DNA of 64,000 nt from NCBI RefSeq assembly GCF_035918015.1, contig NZ_CP109132.1:124001-188000 (forward strand), read 5' to 3'. This document shows positions 32,501 through 43,712 of this stretch, piece after piece. The notes beneath the pieces are model-generated. The model worked only from the letters and a program-made list of their open reading frames with translations, was not told the origin of the DNA and ran no database searches. The DNA is from Streptomyces sp. NBC_01754. GTDB lineage: Bacteria > Actinomycetota > Actinomycetes > Streptomycetales > Streptomycetaceae. The translations under genes were made by a program, and so were the position numbers. Each line of letters opens with the position of its first letter. Position 1 is the first letter of the stretch.

Positions 32501-34705
32501 CAGTAGCCGGGGTCCTGCATGAGTCCGGGCTCGGCCACCGCACCGGTCAGGTTCGACACGATCGGGATCTGCGCCGGGCTGAACGTCAGCCCGGTCAGCA
32601 CCGAGGTGAACTCGTCCAGCATCGGTTCCATCAGAGCCGAGTGGAAGGCGTGGGACACCGTCTGGACGTTGAACCGCCGCCCCTGCTCCGCACACTGGGC
32701 CACGTACTGCTCGATCGCGTGGAGGTCGCCGGAGAGCACCACGGACTGCGGGCCGTTGACGGCCGCGATGTCCAGCCCGGAGTCAGCAACATCGGCCTCG
32801 GTGGCCTGGACAGCGAGCATGCCGCCACCGGCAGGCAGTGCCTGCATCAGACGGCCGCGCTCCGCCACCAGGGTGCAGGCGTCGTCCAGGGACAGGATTC
32901 CCGCGACATGTGCGGCGACGATCTCGCCGAGCGAGTGACCCAGGAGCACGTCCGGGACCACACCCCACGACTCGACCAGCCGGAACAGGGCGACTTCGAG
33001 GGCGAACAGGCCGGCCTGCGCCCACATCGTCCGGTCCAGGTTGACACCGTCGGTCAGGACCTCGCGCAGCGGACGCTCCAACCGCACGTCCAGCCGGGCA
33101 CACACCGCGTCGAAGGCTTCGGCGAACACCGGGAACGTCTCGTACAGCCCCAGGCCCATGCCGGGACGCTGCGAACCCTGACCGGTGAACAACACCGCCA
33201 ACCGGCCCTCGGTGGCGACAGCAGAGGCGAGCGTCGCGTCCCCGGCCAGCACCACACGGTGCTCCAGCCCGGCCCGCGTCGTCGCCAGCGACCAGCCGAC
33301 ATCCACCGCATCCAACTCCGGACGCTCCGCCACGAACGACCGCAGCCGCTCCACCTGCGCCCACAGCCCGGCCTCGGACTTCGCCGACACCATCCACGGC
33401 ACCAATTCCGGTTCCTGCGATACCACGCCCCGCGTCACCGGCTCAGGCTCCGGCGCCTGCTCCAGGATGACGTGCGCGTTGGTGCCGCTGATCCCGAACG
33501 AGGACACCGCCGCACGCCGCGGTCGGTCCGCCTCCGGCCAGGTCCGGGCCTCGGTCAGCAGTTCGACCGCACCGGCGGACCAGTCCACCTGCGGGGATGG
33601 TTCGTCCACGTGCAGCGTTGCGGGCAGCAGGCCGTGTCGCATCGCCATGACCATCTTGATCACACCGGCGATACCGGCGGCTGCCTGCGCATGGCCGATG
33701 TTCGACTTGATCGAGCCCAGCCACAACGGCTCGCTGCCCTCGCCACGGTCCTGGCCGTAGGTGGCCAGCAGCGCCTGGGCCTCGATCGGATCCCCGAGCC
33801 GGGTCCCGGTGCCGTGCGCCTCGACGGTGTCCACGTCCGCGGTCGTCAGGTGGGCGTTGGCGAGTGCCTGGCGGATCACCCGCTGCTGCGAAGGACCGTT
33901 CGGCGCGCTGAGACCGTTGGAGGCGCCGTCCTGGTTGACCGCACTTCCGCGGACCACGCCCAGGATGTGGTGTCCGTTGCGCTGTGCGTCCGAGAGCCGT
34001 TCGACCAGCAGCAGGCCGACGCCTTCGGCCCAGCCGGTCCCGTCCGCCGCTGCGGCGAACGACTTGCAGCGGCCATCCGCCGCCAGGCCGTCCTGGCGGT
34101 CGAACTCGGCGAACGCCCCAGGGCTGACCATCACCGTCACACCACCGGCGAGCGCCAGGCTGCACTCACCCGACCGCAGCGCCTGCGCCGCCAGGTGCAG
34201 CGCGACGAGTGACGACGAGCAAGCTGTGTCCACGGTGACTGCGGGGCCTTCGAGCCCGAAGGCGTAGGAGACACGCCCGGAGATCACACTGTTCGCCGTG
34301 CCCGACAGCAAATGCCCCTCGGCACCGGCAACACCATTGACGCCGTAACCCGACGAGGACGCGCCGGCGAACACCCCGACACTGCGGCCCTTCAACGACC
34401 GCGGGTCCACCCCGGCCGATTCGAACGTCTCCCACGCGGTCTCGAGCAGCAAACGCTGCTGCGGATCCATCGCCAACGCCTCACGCGGCGAGATACCGAA
34501 CAGGTCGGCATCGAACTCGGCCGCGTCGTAGACGAACCCGCCGACCGGCGTGTAGTCGCCCAGACCGTCGAGCGCCCAACCTCGGTCGGCCGGGAAGGCC
34601 GACATACCGTCCACCGTGTCGGCGACCAGATCCCACAGCTGCTCCGGGGAAGTCACCCCGCCGGGATAGCGGCAGGCCATGCCGACGATCGCGATGGGCT
34701 CGTCC
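29536..34705 (-). other. PKS module: KS-AT(malonyl)-DH-KR-ACP with C-terminal docking domain
   Basis: KS about 34704-33460, AT 33190-32330, DH 32160-31330, KR core 30845-30290, ACP 29990-29790, docking 29780-29536. The DH keeps both catalytic motifs and the KR has LDD and YSAAN; there is no ER. Predicted: a double bond between C10 and C11, most likely E because the KR is B-type. The KS is a mosaic of two other KSs. Confidence 0.92.
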
Positions 34706-37700
34706 GACAGCGTGTTCGTGCTGTGCGCCGGGAGTGCGGTGTCCTGCGGTGCGTCTCCGGTGAGTTGGGCCAGGAGGTAATCGCTCAGGACCAGTGGGCT
34801 GGGGTAGTCGAACACCAGCGTCGCCGGCAGGGGCGACCCGGTGTGCGTGGTCAGGAGGTTGCGCAGCTCGACCGCCATCAGCGAGTCGAAGCCGAGGTCA
34901 CGGAAGGCCCGGCCGGGTTCGATCGCCTCGGCACCCGCATGCCCCAGTACCTGCGCGGCCTGTGCACGCACCAGGTCCAGCACCATCTGGCGCCGCTCCG
35001 TGGCCGTGACGCCCATGAGCTGCTGACGCAGTTCCGACTCGACGCCACTGCCTGGGTCCCTCTCCAGAGCAGCCGCCGCTTCCGGGAGGTCCGCGAGCAG
35101 AGCACTGGGGCGTACCGAGGTGAATGCGGGGGTGAACCGTGACCAGTCCATATCGGCGACCGTCACACACGGTTCGTTGCCGTCCACCGCTGCGGCCAGA
35201 GCTTGAATCGCCAGGGCGGGGTCTATCGATGACAGCCCGCGTCGGCGCAGGGCCTGCTCCGCCTCGCCCTGGACCGCCATACCGGCCCCGGCCCAGGGAC
35301 CCCAGGCCACGGATGTGCCCGGAAGTCCGCGGTCGTGGCGGTGCTGGATCCATGCGTCCAGGAACGCGTTGCCGGCCGCGTACGCGCTCTGACTGCCGCT
35401 GCCCCAGGTCGCGGCGATCGAGGAGAACACCACGAACAGGTCGAGCGGCAGTTCCCGGGTGAGCTCGTCGAGATGTGCAGTTCCGTCGACCTTGGCGCGC
35501 AGCACCTCTGCGAACGCCTCCGGGGTGGTCTGCTCCAGCCCCTCCGTGTCCACGATCCCGGCCGTGTGCACGATGCCGGCCAGCGGCCGTTCGGCCGGGA
35601 CACCGGCGATCACGCCGGCCAGCGCGTTCCGGTCGGTGACGTCGCAGGCGGTCACCGTCACTTGCGCGCCGAGCTCGGTCAGTTCCTCGACCAACCCGTC
35701 CGGAGCGACACCGCTGCGGCTGGTGAGCACCAGGTGTGGCACGCCGCGACCGGCCAGCCACCGGGCCACCTGGGCGCCGAGGGCGCCGGTGCCACCGGTG
35801 ATCAGCACCGTTCCCGTGGGCTGCCACCCGGCACCGGTCACAGCTGCCGGTACCGCACGTGCCAGGCGGCGGCCGTAGACACCGGACCCGCGTACCGCGA
35901 CCTGGTCCTCGCCGCCACCCCCGGTGAGAATGCTCGCGAGCCGGGCACCGGCCCTGGCGTCGAGTGCTGTCGGCAGGTCGATCAGGCCGCCCCAGCGCTG
36001 TGGGATCTCCAGTGCCGCGACGCGGCCCAGACCCCACACCGCAGCCAGATCCGGACTCTCCAGCCGATCGGAGCGGCCCACCGACACCGCACCACGCGTG
36101 AGCACCCACAACGGCGCCGAGACCTCACCCAACGCCTGCACCGCAGCCAGCGTGTCCGCCCACCCGGACGCGAGCAGCACCACCCCCGCCACATCAGGCA
36201 GCTGCGCAACCTCATCGACGGGCACGTTCACCACCGTCGCGCCCGCTATGGACAGTGCCGTGGATATGTCCGCATCCTCGGGTCCGACGACCACCCAGGT
36301 GCCGGACAAGGAAGCCAGGGGCAGATCGGTCAGTGGCTTCCAGGTGATCTGGTAGCGCCAGGAGTCCAGTGTCGAACGCTCCTGGTGACGTCGCCGCCAC
36401 TCGGACAACGCCGGCAACGCCGACTCCAGACCGGCCAGTTCCTCCAGATCCTCACGCTCCACCGCATCCCAGAACGCAGAATCGGCACCATCGCCACCGA
36501 CCGCCTGCATCGAATACTCCGCCCAGAACCTCTGGCGCTGGAACGCATACGTCGGCAACGGGATCGTACGACCGCCCCAGCCGACGAACACCGTCGGCCA
36601 GTCGACGCCGACACCTGACGTCCACAGCCGACTGATCGCAGTGAGGGCCGTCTCCGCCTCGTCGCGGTCCTTGCGGAGGATCGGCGCGAACACGGCGTCG
36701 CCGGCGGTGTCCTGGGCCATGCCGGACAGCACACCGTCCGGTCCCAACTCCAGATAGGCCGTCACACCCATGGCCTCGAGGGTTGTGACGCCATCGGCGA
36801 AGCGGACCGCCTGCCGCACCTGCCGCAGCCAGTAGCCGGGCTGCTGCATGAGTCCGGGTTCGGCCACCGCACCGGTCAGGTTCGACACGATCGGGATCCG
36901 CGCCGGGTTGTACGTCAGCCCGGCCAGGACGGTCGCGAACTCGTCCAACATCGGCTCCATCAGAGCCGAGTGGAAGGCGTGGGACACCGTCAGGACGTTG
37001 AACCGCCGCCCCTGCTCCGCGCATTCGGCCGCATACCGCTCGATCGCCTCGATGTCACCGGACAGCACCACAGAGCGCGGGCCGTTGACGGCGGCGAGGT
37101 CCAGCCCGGAGTCGGCGACGTCCGTCTCGGTGGCCTGGACGGCGAGCATTCCGCCGCCGGACGGGAGTGCCTGCATCAGGCGGCCGCGTTCGGCCACCAG
37201 GGTGCAGGCGTCGTCCAGGGACAGGATCCCGGACACATGCGCGGCGACGATCTCACCCAGCGAGTGGCCCAGGAGCACGTCCGGGACCACACCCCAGGAC
37301 TCGACCAGCCGGAACAGGGCGACTTCGAGGGCGAACAGGCCCGCCTGCGCCCACATCGTCCGGTCCAGGTCGACACCGTCGGTCAGGACCTCGCGCAGCG
37401 GGCGCTCCAGCCGCATGTCAAAACGTGCGCACACTGCGTCGAAGGCTTCGGCGAACACCGGGAACGCCTCGTACAGCCCCAGACCCATGCCGGGACGCTG
37501 CGAACCCTGACCGGTGAACAGCACCGCCAGGCAACCTGCGGCCACCACACCTCTCGACAGCTCGTCCGCACCGGCCAGGACCACACGGTGTTCCAGCGCG
37601 GCCCGCGTGGTCGCCAGCGACCAGCCGACGTCCACCGCGTCCAGCTCCGGCTGCTCGGCCACGAACGACCGCAGCCGCTCCACCTGCGCCCGCAACGCGG

Positions 37701-39144
37701 TCTCGGACTTCGCGGATACCGGCCACGGCACCGACTCCGGTGTCCGCAGCGGCACATCGGCCGAGGCCGACTCAGGTTCAGGCTCAGGAGCCTGCTCCAG
37801 GATGACGTGTGCGTTCGTACCGCTGATCCCGAAGGAGGACACACCCGCACGCCTCGGATGATCCGCCTCAGGCCACGAGCGCGCCTCGGTCAGCAGTTCC
37901 ACCGCACCGGCGGACCAGTCCACCTGCGGCGTCGGCTCGTCCACGTGCAGCGTCGCGGGGAGCAGGCCATGCCGCAGGGCCATGATCATCTTGATCACAC
38001 CCGCGACCCCCGCGGCGGCCTGGGTGTGCGCGATGTTCGACTTGACGGATCCGATCCACAGCGGCTCGCCGCCCTCGCCGCGGTCCTGACCGTAGGTCGC
38101 CAGCAGTGCCTGCGCCTCGATCGGGTCCCCGAGAGGGGTCCCGGTGCCATGCGCCTCGACCGTGTCCACGTCCGCGGCAGTCAACCGGGCATTGGCCAGC
38201 GCCTGCCGGATCACCCGCTGCTGGGAGGGACCGTTCGGCGCGCTGAGACCGTTGGACGCACCGTCCTGATTGACCGCACTGCCCCGCACCACACCAAGGA
38301 TCCGGTGCCCGTTGCGCCGCGCGTCCGAGAGCCGCTCGACCAGCAGCAGACCGACGCCCTCACCCCAGCCCATCCCGTCGGACCCGGCCGCGAACGCCTT
38401 GCACCGCCCGTCCGAAGCCAACCCGCTCTGTCGGTCGAACTCCGCGAACACGCCCGCATTGGCCATCACCGTCGCACCGCCGGCGAGAGCCATGTCGCAC
38501 TCCCCGGCCCGCAGCGCCTGCGCGGCCAGATGCAACGCCGCCAACGACGACGAACACGCCGTGTCCACCGTCACCGCAGGACCCTCGAGCCCGAAGACGT
38601 ACGCGACGCGACCGGAGAGCACGCTCGTCGCGTTGCCGGTCAGCAAGTGCCCTTCCGCGCCCTGCGGCATCTGCATGCCCATGCCGTACCCGGACATGCA
38701 GCCGCCCACGAACACTCCGGTCCGCGACCCGCGCAACGCCCGAGGCTCCACACCAGCCGACTCGAACGTCTCCCACGCCGACTCCAGCAGCATCCGCTGC
38801 TGCGGATCCATCGCCAGCGCCTCACGCGGCGAGATACCGAACAGCTCGGCGTCGAACTCGTCGGCGTCATGGACGAACCCACCGACCGGCGTGTAATCAC
38901 CGCCCGAAGCATCGAACACCCAGCCGCGGTTGGCCGGGAAGTCACCGATGCCGTCGACGCCGTCCCGGACCATCCGCCAGAGATCTTCCGGGGAGTTGAC
39001 ACCGCCGGGGAAGCGGCACGCCATGCCGACGACGGCGATCGGCTCGTGTTCGCGCTCCTCGACCTGGCGCAGCGAGCGGTGGGCCTGGCGCAGCTCGGTG
39101 GTCATCCACTTCAGCTGCTTGAGGAGTTGTGTTTCATCCGCCAT
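29536..39144 (-). CDS. Modular type I polyketide synthase, two modules
   Basis: About 3,202 residues, middle gene of the operon. ATG 39144 was chosen because GAAGGG (39153-39158) sits eight bases upstream; alternative starts at 39150 and 39153 overlap or abut that site. N-terminal docking helix [13 protein letters not shown]. Module 1: KS Cys197, AT Ser628 (malonyl), KR Tyr1255 (A-type), ACP Ser1421. Module 2: KS Cys1642, AT Ser2071 (malonyl), DH (His2371 in [10 protein letters not shown]; Asp2533 and His2537 in DAALH), KR Tyr2917 with LDD (B-type), ACP Ser3080. The C-terminus has a docking region ending [14 protein letters not shown], which should pair with the N-terminal helix of the next protein. 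It starts 36 bases after the upstream PKS stop and ends 40 bases before the downstream start. The first KS reads NIAH in place of NIGH near its catalytic His. Confidence 0.97.
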   Translation of the reverse strand: MADETQLLKQLKWMTTELRQAHRSLRQVEEREHEPIAVVGMACRFPGGVNSPEDLWRMVRDGVDGIGDFPANRGWVFDASGGDYTPVGGFVHDADEFDAELFGISPREALAMDPQQRMLLESAWETFESAGVEPRALRGSRTGVFVGGCMSGYGMGMQMPQGAEGHLLTGNATSVLSGRVAYVFGLEGPAVTVDTACSSSLAALHLAAQALRAGECDMALAGGATVMANAGVFAEFDRQSGLASDGRCKAFAAGSDGMGWGEGVGLLLVERLSDARRNGHRILGVVRGSAVNQDGASNGLSAPNGPSQQRVIRQALANARLTAADVDTVEAHGTGTPLGDPIEAQALLATYGQDRGEGGEPLWIGSVKSNIAHTQAAAGVAGVIKMIMALRHGLLPATLHVDEPTPQVDWSAGAVELLTEARSWPEADHPRRAGVSSFGISGTNAHVILEQAPEPEPESASADVPLRTPESVPWPVSAKSETALRAQVERLRSFVAEQPELDAVDVGWSLATTRAALEHRVVLAGADELSRGVVAAGCLAVLFTGQGSQRPGMGLGLYEAFPVFAEAFDAVCARFDMRLERPLREVLTDGVDLDRTMWAQAGLFALEVALFRLVESWGVVPDVLLGHSLGEIVAAHVSGILSLDDACTLVAERGRLMQALPSGGGMLAVQATETDVADSGLDLAAVNGPRSVVLSGDIEAIERYAAECAEQGRRFNVLTVSHAFHSALMEPMLDEFATVLAGLTYNPARIPIVSNLTGAVAEPGLMQQPGYWLRQVRQAVRFADGVTTLEAMGVTAYLELGPDGVLSGMAQDTAGDAVFAPILRKDRDEAETALTAISRLWTSGVGVDWPTVFVGWGGRTIPLPTYAFQRQRFWAEYSMQAVGGDGADSAFWDAVEREDLEELAGLESALPALSEWRRRHQERSTLDSWRYQITWKPLTDLPLASLSGTWVVVGPEDADISTALSIAGATVVNVPVDEVAQLPDVAGVVLLASGWADTLAAVQALGEVSAPLWVLTRGAVSVGRSDRLESPDLAAVWGLGRVAALEIPQRWGGLIDLPTALDARAGARLASILTGGGGEDQVAVRGSGVYGRRLARAVPAAVTGAGWQPTGTVLITGGTGALGAQVARWLAGRGVPHLVLTSRSGVAPDGLVEELTELGAQVTVTACDVTDRNALAGVIAGVPAERPLAGIVHTAGIVDTEGLEQTTPEAFAEVLRAKVDGTAHLDELTRELPLDLFVVFSSIAATWGSGSQSAYAAGNAFLDAWIQHRHDRGLPGTSVAWGPWAGAGMAVQGEAEQALRRRGLSSIDPALAIQALAAAVDGNEPCVTVADMDWSRFTPAFTSVRPSALLADLPEAAAALERDPGSGVESELRQQLMGVTATERRQMVLDLVRAQAAQVLGHAGAEAIEPGRAFRDLGFDSLMAVELRNLLTTHTGSPLPATLVFDYPSPLVLSDYLLAQLTGDAPQDTALPAHSTNTLSDEPIAIVGMACRYPGGVTSPEQLWDLVADTVDGMSAFPADRGWALDGLGDYTPVGGFVYDAAEFDADLFGISPREALAMDPQQRLLLETAWETFESAGVDPRSLKGRSVGVFAGASSSGYGVNGVAGAEGHLLSGTANSVISGRVSYAFGLEGPAVTVDTACSSSLVALHLAAQALRSGECSLALAGGVTVMVSPGAFAEFDRQDGLAADGRCKSFAAAADGTGWAEGVGLLLVERLSDAQRNGHHILGVVRGSAVNQDGASNGLSAPNGPSQQRVIRQALANAHLTTADVDTVEAHGTGTRLGDPIEAQALLATYGQDRGEGSEPLWLGSIKSNIGHAQAAAGIAGVIKMVMAMRHGLLPATLHVDEPSPQVDWSAGAVELLTEARTWPEADRPRRAAVSSFGISGTNAHVILEQAPEPEPVTRGVVSQEPELVPWMVSAKSEAGLWAQVERLRSFVAERPELDAVDVGWSLATTRAGLEHRVVLAGDATLASAVATEGRLAVLFTGQGSQRPGMGLGLYETFPVFAEAFDAVCARLDVRLERPLREVLTDGVNLDRTMWAQAGLFALEVALFRLVESWGVVPDVLLGHSLGEIVAAHVAGILSLDDACTLVAERGRLMQALPAGGGMLAVQATEADVADSGLDIAAVNGPQSVVLSGDLHAIEQYVAQCAEQGRRFNVQTVSHAFHSALMEPMLDEFTSVLTGLTFSPAQIPIVSNLTGAVAEPGLMQDPGYWLRQVRQAVCFADGVTTLEAMGVTAYLELGPDGVLSAMAQENVGDGDAVFASILRKDRDETDTALTAISRLWSAGVGVDWSKMFAGWGGRVVDLPTYAFQRQRFWPQSGVVSGDMGALGIEGAGHALLGAAVSLAGGDGVVLTGRLSVGAQAWLADHVVLGRVVVPGTALVEMVLRAGQEVGCGLVRELVLQAPLVLAESGGVQVQVRVEGPDGSGDRPVHVHARAEGVDEWVLHASGFLAVSELETPGFDLSVWPPQGAVAVDVDGFYEALAGAGFGYGPAFKGVQAAWRDESAVYADVVLPNAGEVEGLGIHPALLDAALHPSGLLNGDGEGGGSGPRLPFAWSGVELFAVGATALRVAIRPDGEGLSVQAADGAGLPVAVVRSLVSRAVSPEQLPVAAAGSEALFAVDWVPVPQVVAVEEPAEASVWTTLRVGDGPVEAVVGDVLRRVGEWLDDEHSAKSRLAVVTCGAVPASPGTIDASGAAVWGLVRSAQSEHPDRIVLVDADPATEDVDLSLLTGSDEPQVAIRDGAVLAPRLARVAGTTQTASLDQDGTVLITGGTGTLGSLLARHLVTEHGIRHLLLLSRQGPDAPGAAELVDTLREAGATADIVACDAADRDALATVLTQIPDDAPLTGVVHAAGVLDDGIFTALTEERLNTVLRAKATAAANLDELTRDMDLSMFVLYSSASATFGTPGQANYSAANAFLDALATRRRAQGLPCLSLAWGIWAQASTMTGHLQDRADRLGQGLSNEQGLALFDAALGVDRAAVVAMLLDMSALRSWSGTAPVPALLRGLVPAAVRRAGRPARRRPQLPKQLAGLSSADQTRLLQHTVLTEVAHVLGHTSADAVGERQAFKDLGFDSLTAVEFRNRLNAATGLHLPATLVFDYPTTAKLVGFLVTELLPRQEMTATALLFDKLQDIESGLAQTADTATLTKLVRCLESMVSKYGDDGTRHGAGPSVIDALDEATDDEMFAFIDRELGDA
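33455..37520 (-). repeat. AT-KR-ACP-KS duplicated block, copy 2
   Basis: Partner of 15075-19135, in the two-module gene. The KS upstream of the block is unrelated to its counterpart, while the KS downstream is part of the block. The last 700 bases or so (KS C-terminal half) instead match the KS at 19400-20200. Confidence 0.85.
34710..39144 (-). other. PKS module: KS-AT(malonyl)-KR-ACP, first of the two-module protein
   Basis: KS about 39050-37790, AT 37530-36650, KR core 35815-35260, ACP 34990-34770. The AT is malonyl type (GHSLGE, HAFH); the KR is A-type (AATWGSG, YAAGN). Predicted: a hydroxyl at C13. The KS differs from its neighbours, while the DNA from the AT onward is nearly identical to 16330-19135. 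Confidence 0.92.
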
Positions 39145-39152
39145 GGCCATCA

Positions 39153-39158
39153 CCCTTC
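39153..39158 (-). promoter_or_regulatory. Ribosome binding site fixing start 39144
   Basis: GAAGGG eight bases before the ATG at 39144. It is too close to the ATG at 39150 and overlaps the in-frame GTG at 39153, so it favours the third start codon. Confidence 0.65.
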
Positions 39159-39180
39159 ACGGGAGGAGTCTGAACGCCGT

Positions 39181-42100
39181 TCACTTCGGGCTCCCGAATT
39201 CCTTTTGGATCAGCTGCAGTACTTCGTCGGCACTGGCCGCCTGATCCAGCGCGTCATCGGCGGCGACTTCTTCATCCGAGGCGGTGCCCTTCCTCCAGTT
39301 GGCCAGGAGGGTCTGCAGCCTGCCCGCGACGTCGAACCGTTCGCCCTCGGCGCGGGACAGCGTCAGCAGGCCGGCTTCGAGGCGGTCGATCTCCTGGGCT
39401 ATCAAGGCCGCCTGCTGCGCTTCGTCAGGGGTGAGCTCCGCGCGAAGGTGGTCGGCGAGAACCTCGGGGGTCGGGTGGTCGAACACCAGCGTGGTCGGCA
39501 ACGACAACCCCGTCTGCGCGGACAGCTGGTTACGCAGTTCGACCGCCATCAGCGAATCGAAGCCCAGATCCCGGAACGCCCGGCCCGGCTCCACCGCCTG
39601 TATCCCGGTGTGACCCAGCACCGCGGCGGCCTGTGTCCGGACCAGATCCAGCAGTATCTGCTGTCGCTGTCCGACCGGAACAGCTGCCAGCTGCTCGCGC
39701 AGCCCGGAGACGGCGAGCTGCCCCAGCGGTGCGGGTGATGTCGTGGTGGCTTCGGGGAGTTCGGCCAGCAGGCGGCTGGGGCGGGTGGAGGTGAATGCCG
39801 GGGCGAATCGTTCCCAGTCGATGTCCGCCACCGTCACGTCGGTGGCGCCGGGCTGGACGGCTTGGGCGAGTACCCGGAGTGCGAGTTCCGCGTCCAGCGG
39901 CCGTATCCCGCCGCGCCGTAGCCGCCGCGTCACGACGGTGTCGGTCGCCATGCCCCCTTCGGCCCACGGGCCCCAGGCGACCGAGACAGCGGGCAGGCCA
40001 CGCTCGCGCCGGTGCTGCACCCAGGCGTCCACGCGTGCGTTGGCCGCCGCGTAGTTGCCCTGGCCCGCGTTGCCGACCGTGCCGGCGATCGAGGAGAACA
40101 CCACCATCCACTCCACCGGAAGACCGGCCGTCACCGTGTCCAGGTTCAGCAGACCACCGGCCTTCGGCGCCATCACCGACGCCAGACGCTCCGGCGACAA
40201 ACCGTCCAGCGTCGCGTCGTCCAGCACACCCGCCGCGTGAACGACACCCGTCAACGGCCACCGCGCGGGAATACCCGCAACCACCCCGGCCAGCGCGTCA
40301 CGGTCGGCGACATCACAGGCAGCCACCGTCACCCGCGCACCCAGCCCGGTCAGCTCCTCCACCAACCCGTCCGGGGCTGTACCCCTGCGGCCGGTCAGCA
40401 CCAGGTGCGGCACACCCCGGCCCGCCAGCCACCGGGCCACCTGAGCGCCCAGGGCACCCGTGCCACCGGTGACCAGCACCGTCCCCGAGGGCTGCCATCC
40501 AGCACCGGTCACGGCCGCAGGCACCGCACGTGCCAGACGGCGCCCGTAGACACCGGCCTCACGTACCGCGACCTGGTCCTCGCCGCCACCGGCCAGGACA
40601 CCGGCCAGACGGGCACCCGCCCGGGCGTCCAGCACCGCCGGAACATCGACCAGGCCACCCCAGCGGTCCGGCACCTCCAATGCCGCGACCCGGCCCAGGC
40701 CCCACACCGCCGCGAGGTCCGGGGCCTCCAGCCGATCCGAACCGCCCACCGACACCGCGCCGCGCGTGAGCACCCACAACGGCGCACGCACCTCGGCCAG
40801 CGCCTGGACCGTGGCCAGCGTCTCGACCACGTCACCGGCCGGCAACACCACACCGGCCACATTCGAAAGCTCCGCGACCTTCCCGGCCGGCACGCTCATG
40901 ACTGTCGCACCCGCGGCCTCCAGCACCGCGACCACATCGGCATCCGGCGAACCGATCACCGCCCAGCTGCCCGACAACGTCGCGGACGACGGCTCGGCCA
41001 ACGGCTTCCACACGATCTGGTAGCGCCACGAATCGACCGCCGACCGCTCCTGTCGGCGCTGTCGCCACGCCGACAGCGCAGGCAGCGCCGACTCCAGCCC
41101 GGCCAGTTCCTCCAGGTCCTCACGCTCGACCGCATCCCAGAACGCCGAATCCAGACCATCACCGGCGGTCGACTTCACCGACGGTTTCGGCCAGAACCGC
41201 TCACGCTGGAAGGCATAGGTGGGCAGGTCGACCACGCGTCCGCCCCAGCCGGCGAACAGCTTCGGCCAGTCGACGTCGACTCCGACGGACCACAGGCGGC
41301 TGATCGCGGTGAGGGCCGTCTCCGCCTCGTCGCGGTCCTTGCGGAGGATCGGCGCGAACACGGCGTCGCCGGCCGTGTCCTGGGCCATGCCGGACAGAAC
41401 GCCGTCCGGGCCCAGCTCCAGATAGGCCGTCACACCGAGCTGGGCCGTGGCCGCGATGCCGTCGGCGAAACGGACCGCCTGCCGCACCTGCCGCAGCCAG
41501 TAGTCCGGGTCCTGCATCAGCCCGGGCTCGGCCACCGCACCCGTCAGGTTCGACACGACCGGGATGCGTGCGGGATTGAATGTCAGCCCGGCCAGGACGG
41601 TCGCGAACTCGTCCAGCATCGGTTCCATCAGCACCGAGTGGAACGCGTGGGACACCGTCAGGACGTTGAACCGCCGCCCCTGCTCCGCACACTCGGCCGC
41701 GTACCGCTCGATCGCCTCGATGTCACCGGAGAGCACCACGGACTGCGGGCCGTTCACCGCCGCGACATCCAGCCCGGAGTCGGCGACGTCCGTCTCGGTG
41801 GCCTGGACGGCGAGCATCCCGCCACCTGCGGGCAGCGCCTGCATCAGACGGCCACGCTCCGCCACCAGGGTGCAGGCGTCGTCCAGGGACAGGATCCCGG
41901 ACACATGCGCGGCGACGATCTCACCGAGCGAGTGACCCAGGAGCACGTCCGGGACCACGCCCCAGGACTCGACCAGCCGGAACAGGGCGACTTCGAGGGC
42001 GAACAGGCCCGCCTGCGCCCACATCGTCCGGTCCAGACCGACGCCGTCGGTCAAGACCTGCCGGAGCGACGGATCCAGGCGTGCGCATACCGCGTCGAAG

Positions 42101-43712
42101 GCTTCGGCGAACACCGGGAACGCCTCGTACAGCCCCAGGCCCATGCCGGGACGCTGCGAGCCCTGACCGGTGAACAACACCGCCAGCCGGCCCTCGGTGG
42201 CGACACCGGAGGCGAGCGTCGCGTCCCCGGCCAGCACCACACGGTGCTCCAGCCCGGCCCGCGTCGTCGCCAGCGACCAGCCGACATCCACCGCATCCAG
42301 CTCCGGACGCTCCGCCACGAACGACCGCAGCCGCTCCACCTGCGCCCGCAGCCCCGCCTCGGACTTCGCCGACACCACCCACGGCACCGTGTCGGGTCGC
42401 GGCGCCGACGGCTCGGCGACCAGCTCCTGTCCGACAGGCTCAGGAGCCTGCTCCAGGATCACGTGCGCGTTCGTACCGCTGATCCCGAACGACGACACCG
42501 CTGCCCTGCGCGGACGATCCACCTCAGGCCATTGCCGGGACTCGGTCAGCAACTCCACCGCACCGGCGGACCAGTCCACCTGCGGCGACGGCTCATCCAC
42601 ATGCAACGTCGCAGGCAGCACACCACGCCGCATCGCCATGACCATCTTGATCACACCGGCCACACCCGCCGCAGCCTGCGTGTGACCGATGTTCGACTTG
42701 ACCGACCCCAGCCACAGCGGCTCGCCGCCCTCGCCGTGGTCCTGGCCGTAGGTCGCCAGCAACGCCTGCGCCTCGATCGGATCCCCGAGCCGCGTGCCGG
42801 TGCCATGCGCCTCGACCGCATCGACGTCCGCGGTCGACAACTGGGCGTTGGCCAGTGCCTGCCGGATCACCCGCTGCTGCGACGGACCACTCGGGGCCGT
42901 CAGACCGTTCGACGCGCCGTCCTGGTTGACCGCACTGCCTCGCACCACACCCAGGATGTGGTGTCCGTTGCGCTGTGCGTCCGAGAGCCGCTCCACCAGC
43001 AGTACGCCAACGCCCTCGGACATGCCGGTACCGTCCGCGGCAGCCGCGAAGGACTTGCAACGGCCGTCCGACGCGAGGCTGCCCTGCCGGTCGAACTCGG
43101 TGAAGATGTCGGGCGTGGCCAGGACTGTCACCCCGCCGGCGAGGGCCAGCGAGCATTCGCCGGCGCGCAGCGCCTGGACCGCCGAGTGGAGGGCCACCAG
43201 CGACGAGGAGCACGCCGTGTCGACCGTGATCGCCGGTCCTTCGAGGCCGAAGGCGTAAGCGACGCGGCCGGAGAGGACACTGCCCGCGTTGCCGGTGCCG
43301 AGGAATGCCTCGACACCGTCCGGGACGCTGCCCATGCTCGCGGCGTAGTCGTGGTACATCACGCCGGCGTACACACCGGTCTGGGTGCCGCGCAGGGACG
43401 TGGGGTCGATGCCCGCGGACTCGAACGTCTCCCAGGCGGTTTCCAGGAGCAGCCGCTGCTGCGGGTCCATGGCCAGGGCCTCGCGCGGCGAGATGCCGAA
43501 CAAGGCGGCGTCGAACCGGTCCGCGTCGCGGACGAACCCGCCGACGGGTGCGAACTCCGCACGCCGCAGGGTTTCGTCCCAGCCTCGGTCCGCCGGGAAC
43601 CGGGACATCCCGTCGGTGCCGCCGGCCACCAGTTCCCACAGGTCGTCCGCGGAGGTGACTCCGCCGGGGAGGCGGCATGCCATGCCGACGATCGCGATCG
43701 GCTCGTCGGCGG
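39181..43712 (-). other. PKS module: KS-AT(malonyl)-KR-ACP with C-terminal docking domain
   Basis: KS about 43707-42450, AT 42175-41320 (GHSLGE, HAFH), KR core 40490-39930 (LDD, YAAAN; B-type), ACP 39650-39450. A short stretch before the AT substrate helix (RLDPSLRQ) is about five residues shorter than in sister ATs. The KS carries the YHDYA fingerprint. Predicted: a hydroxyl at C15 of opposite KR type to those at C5, C7, C9 and C13. Confidence 0.92.
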
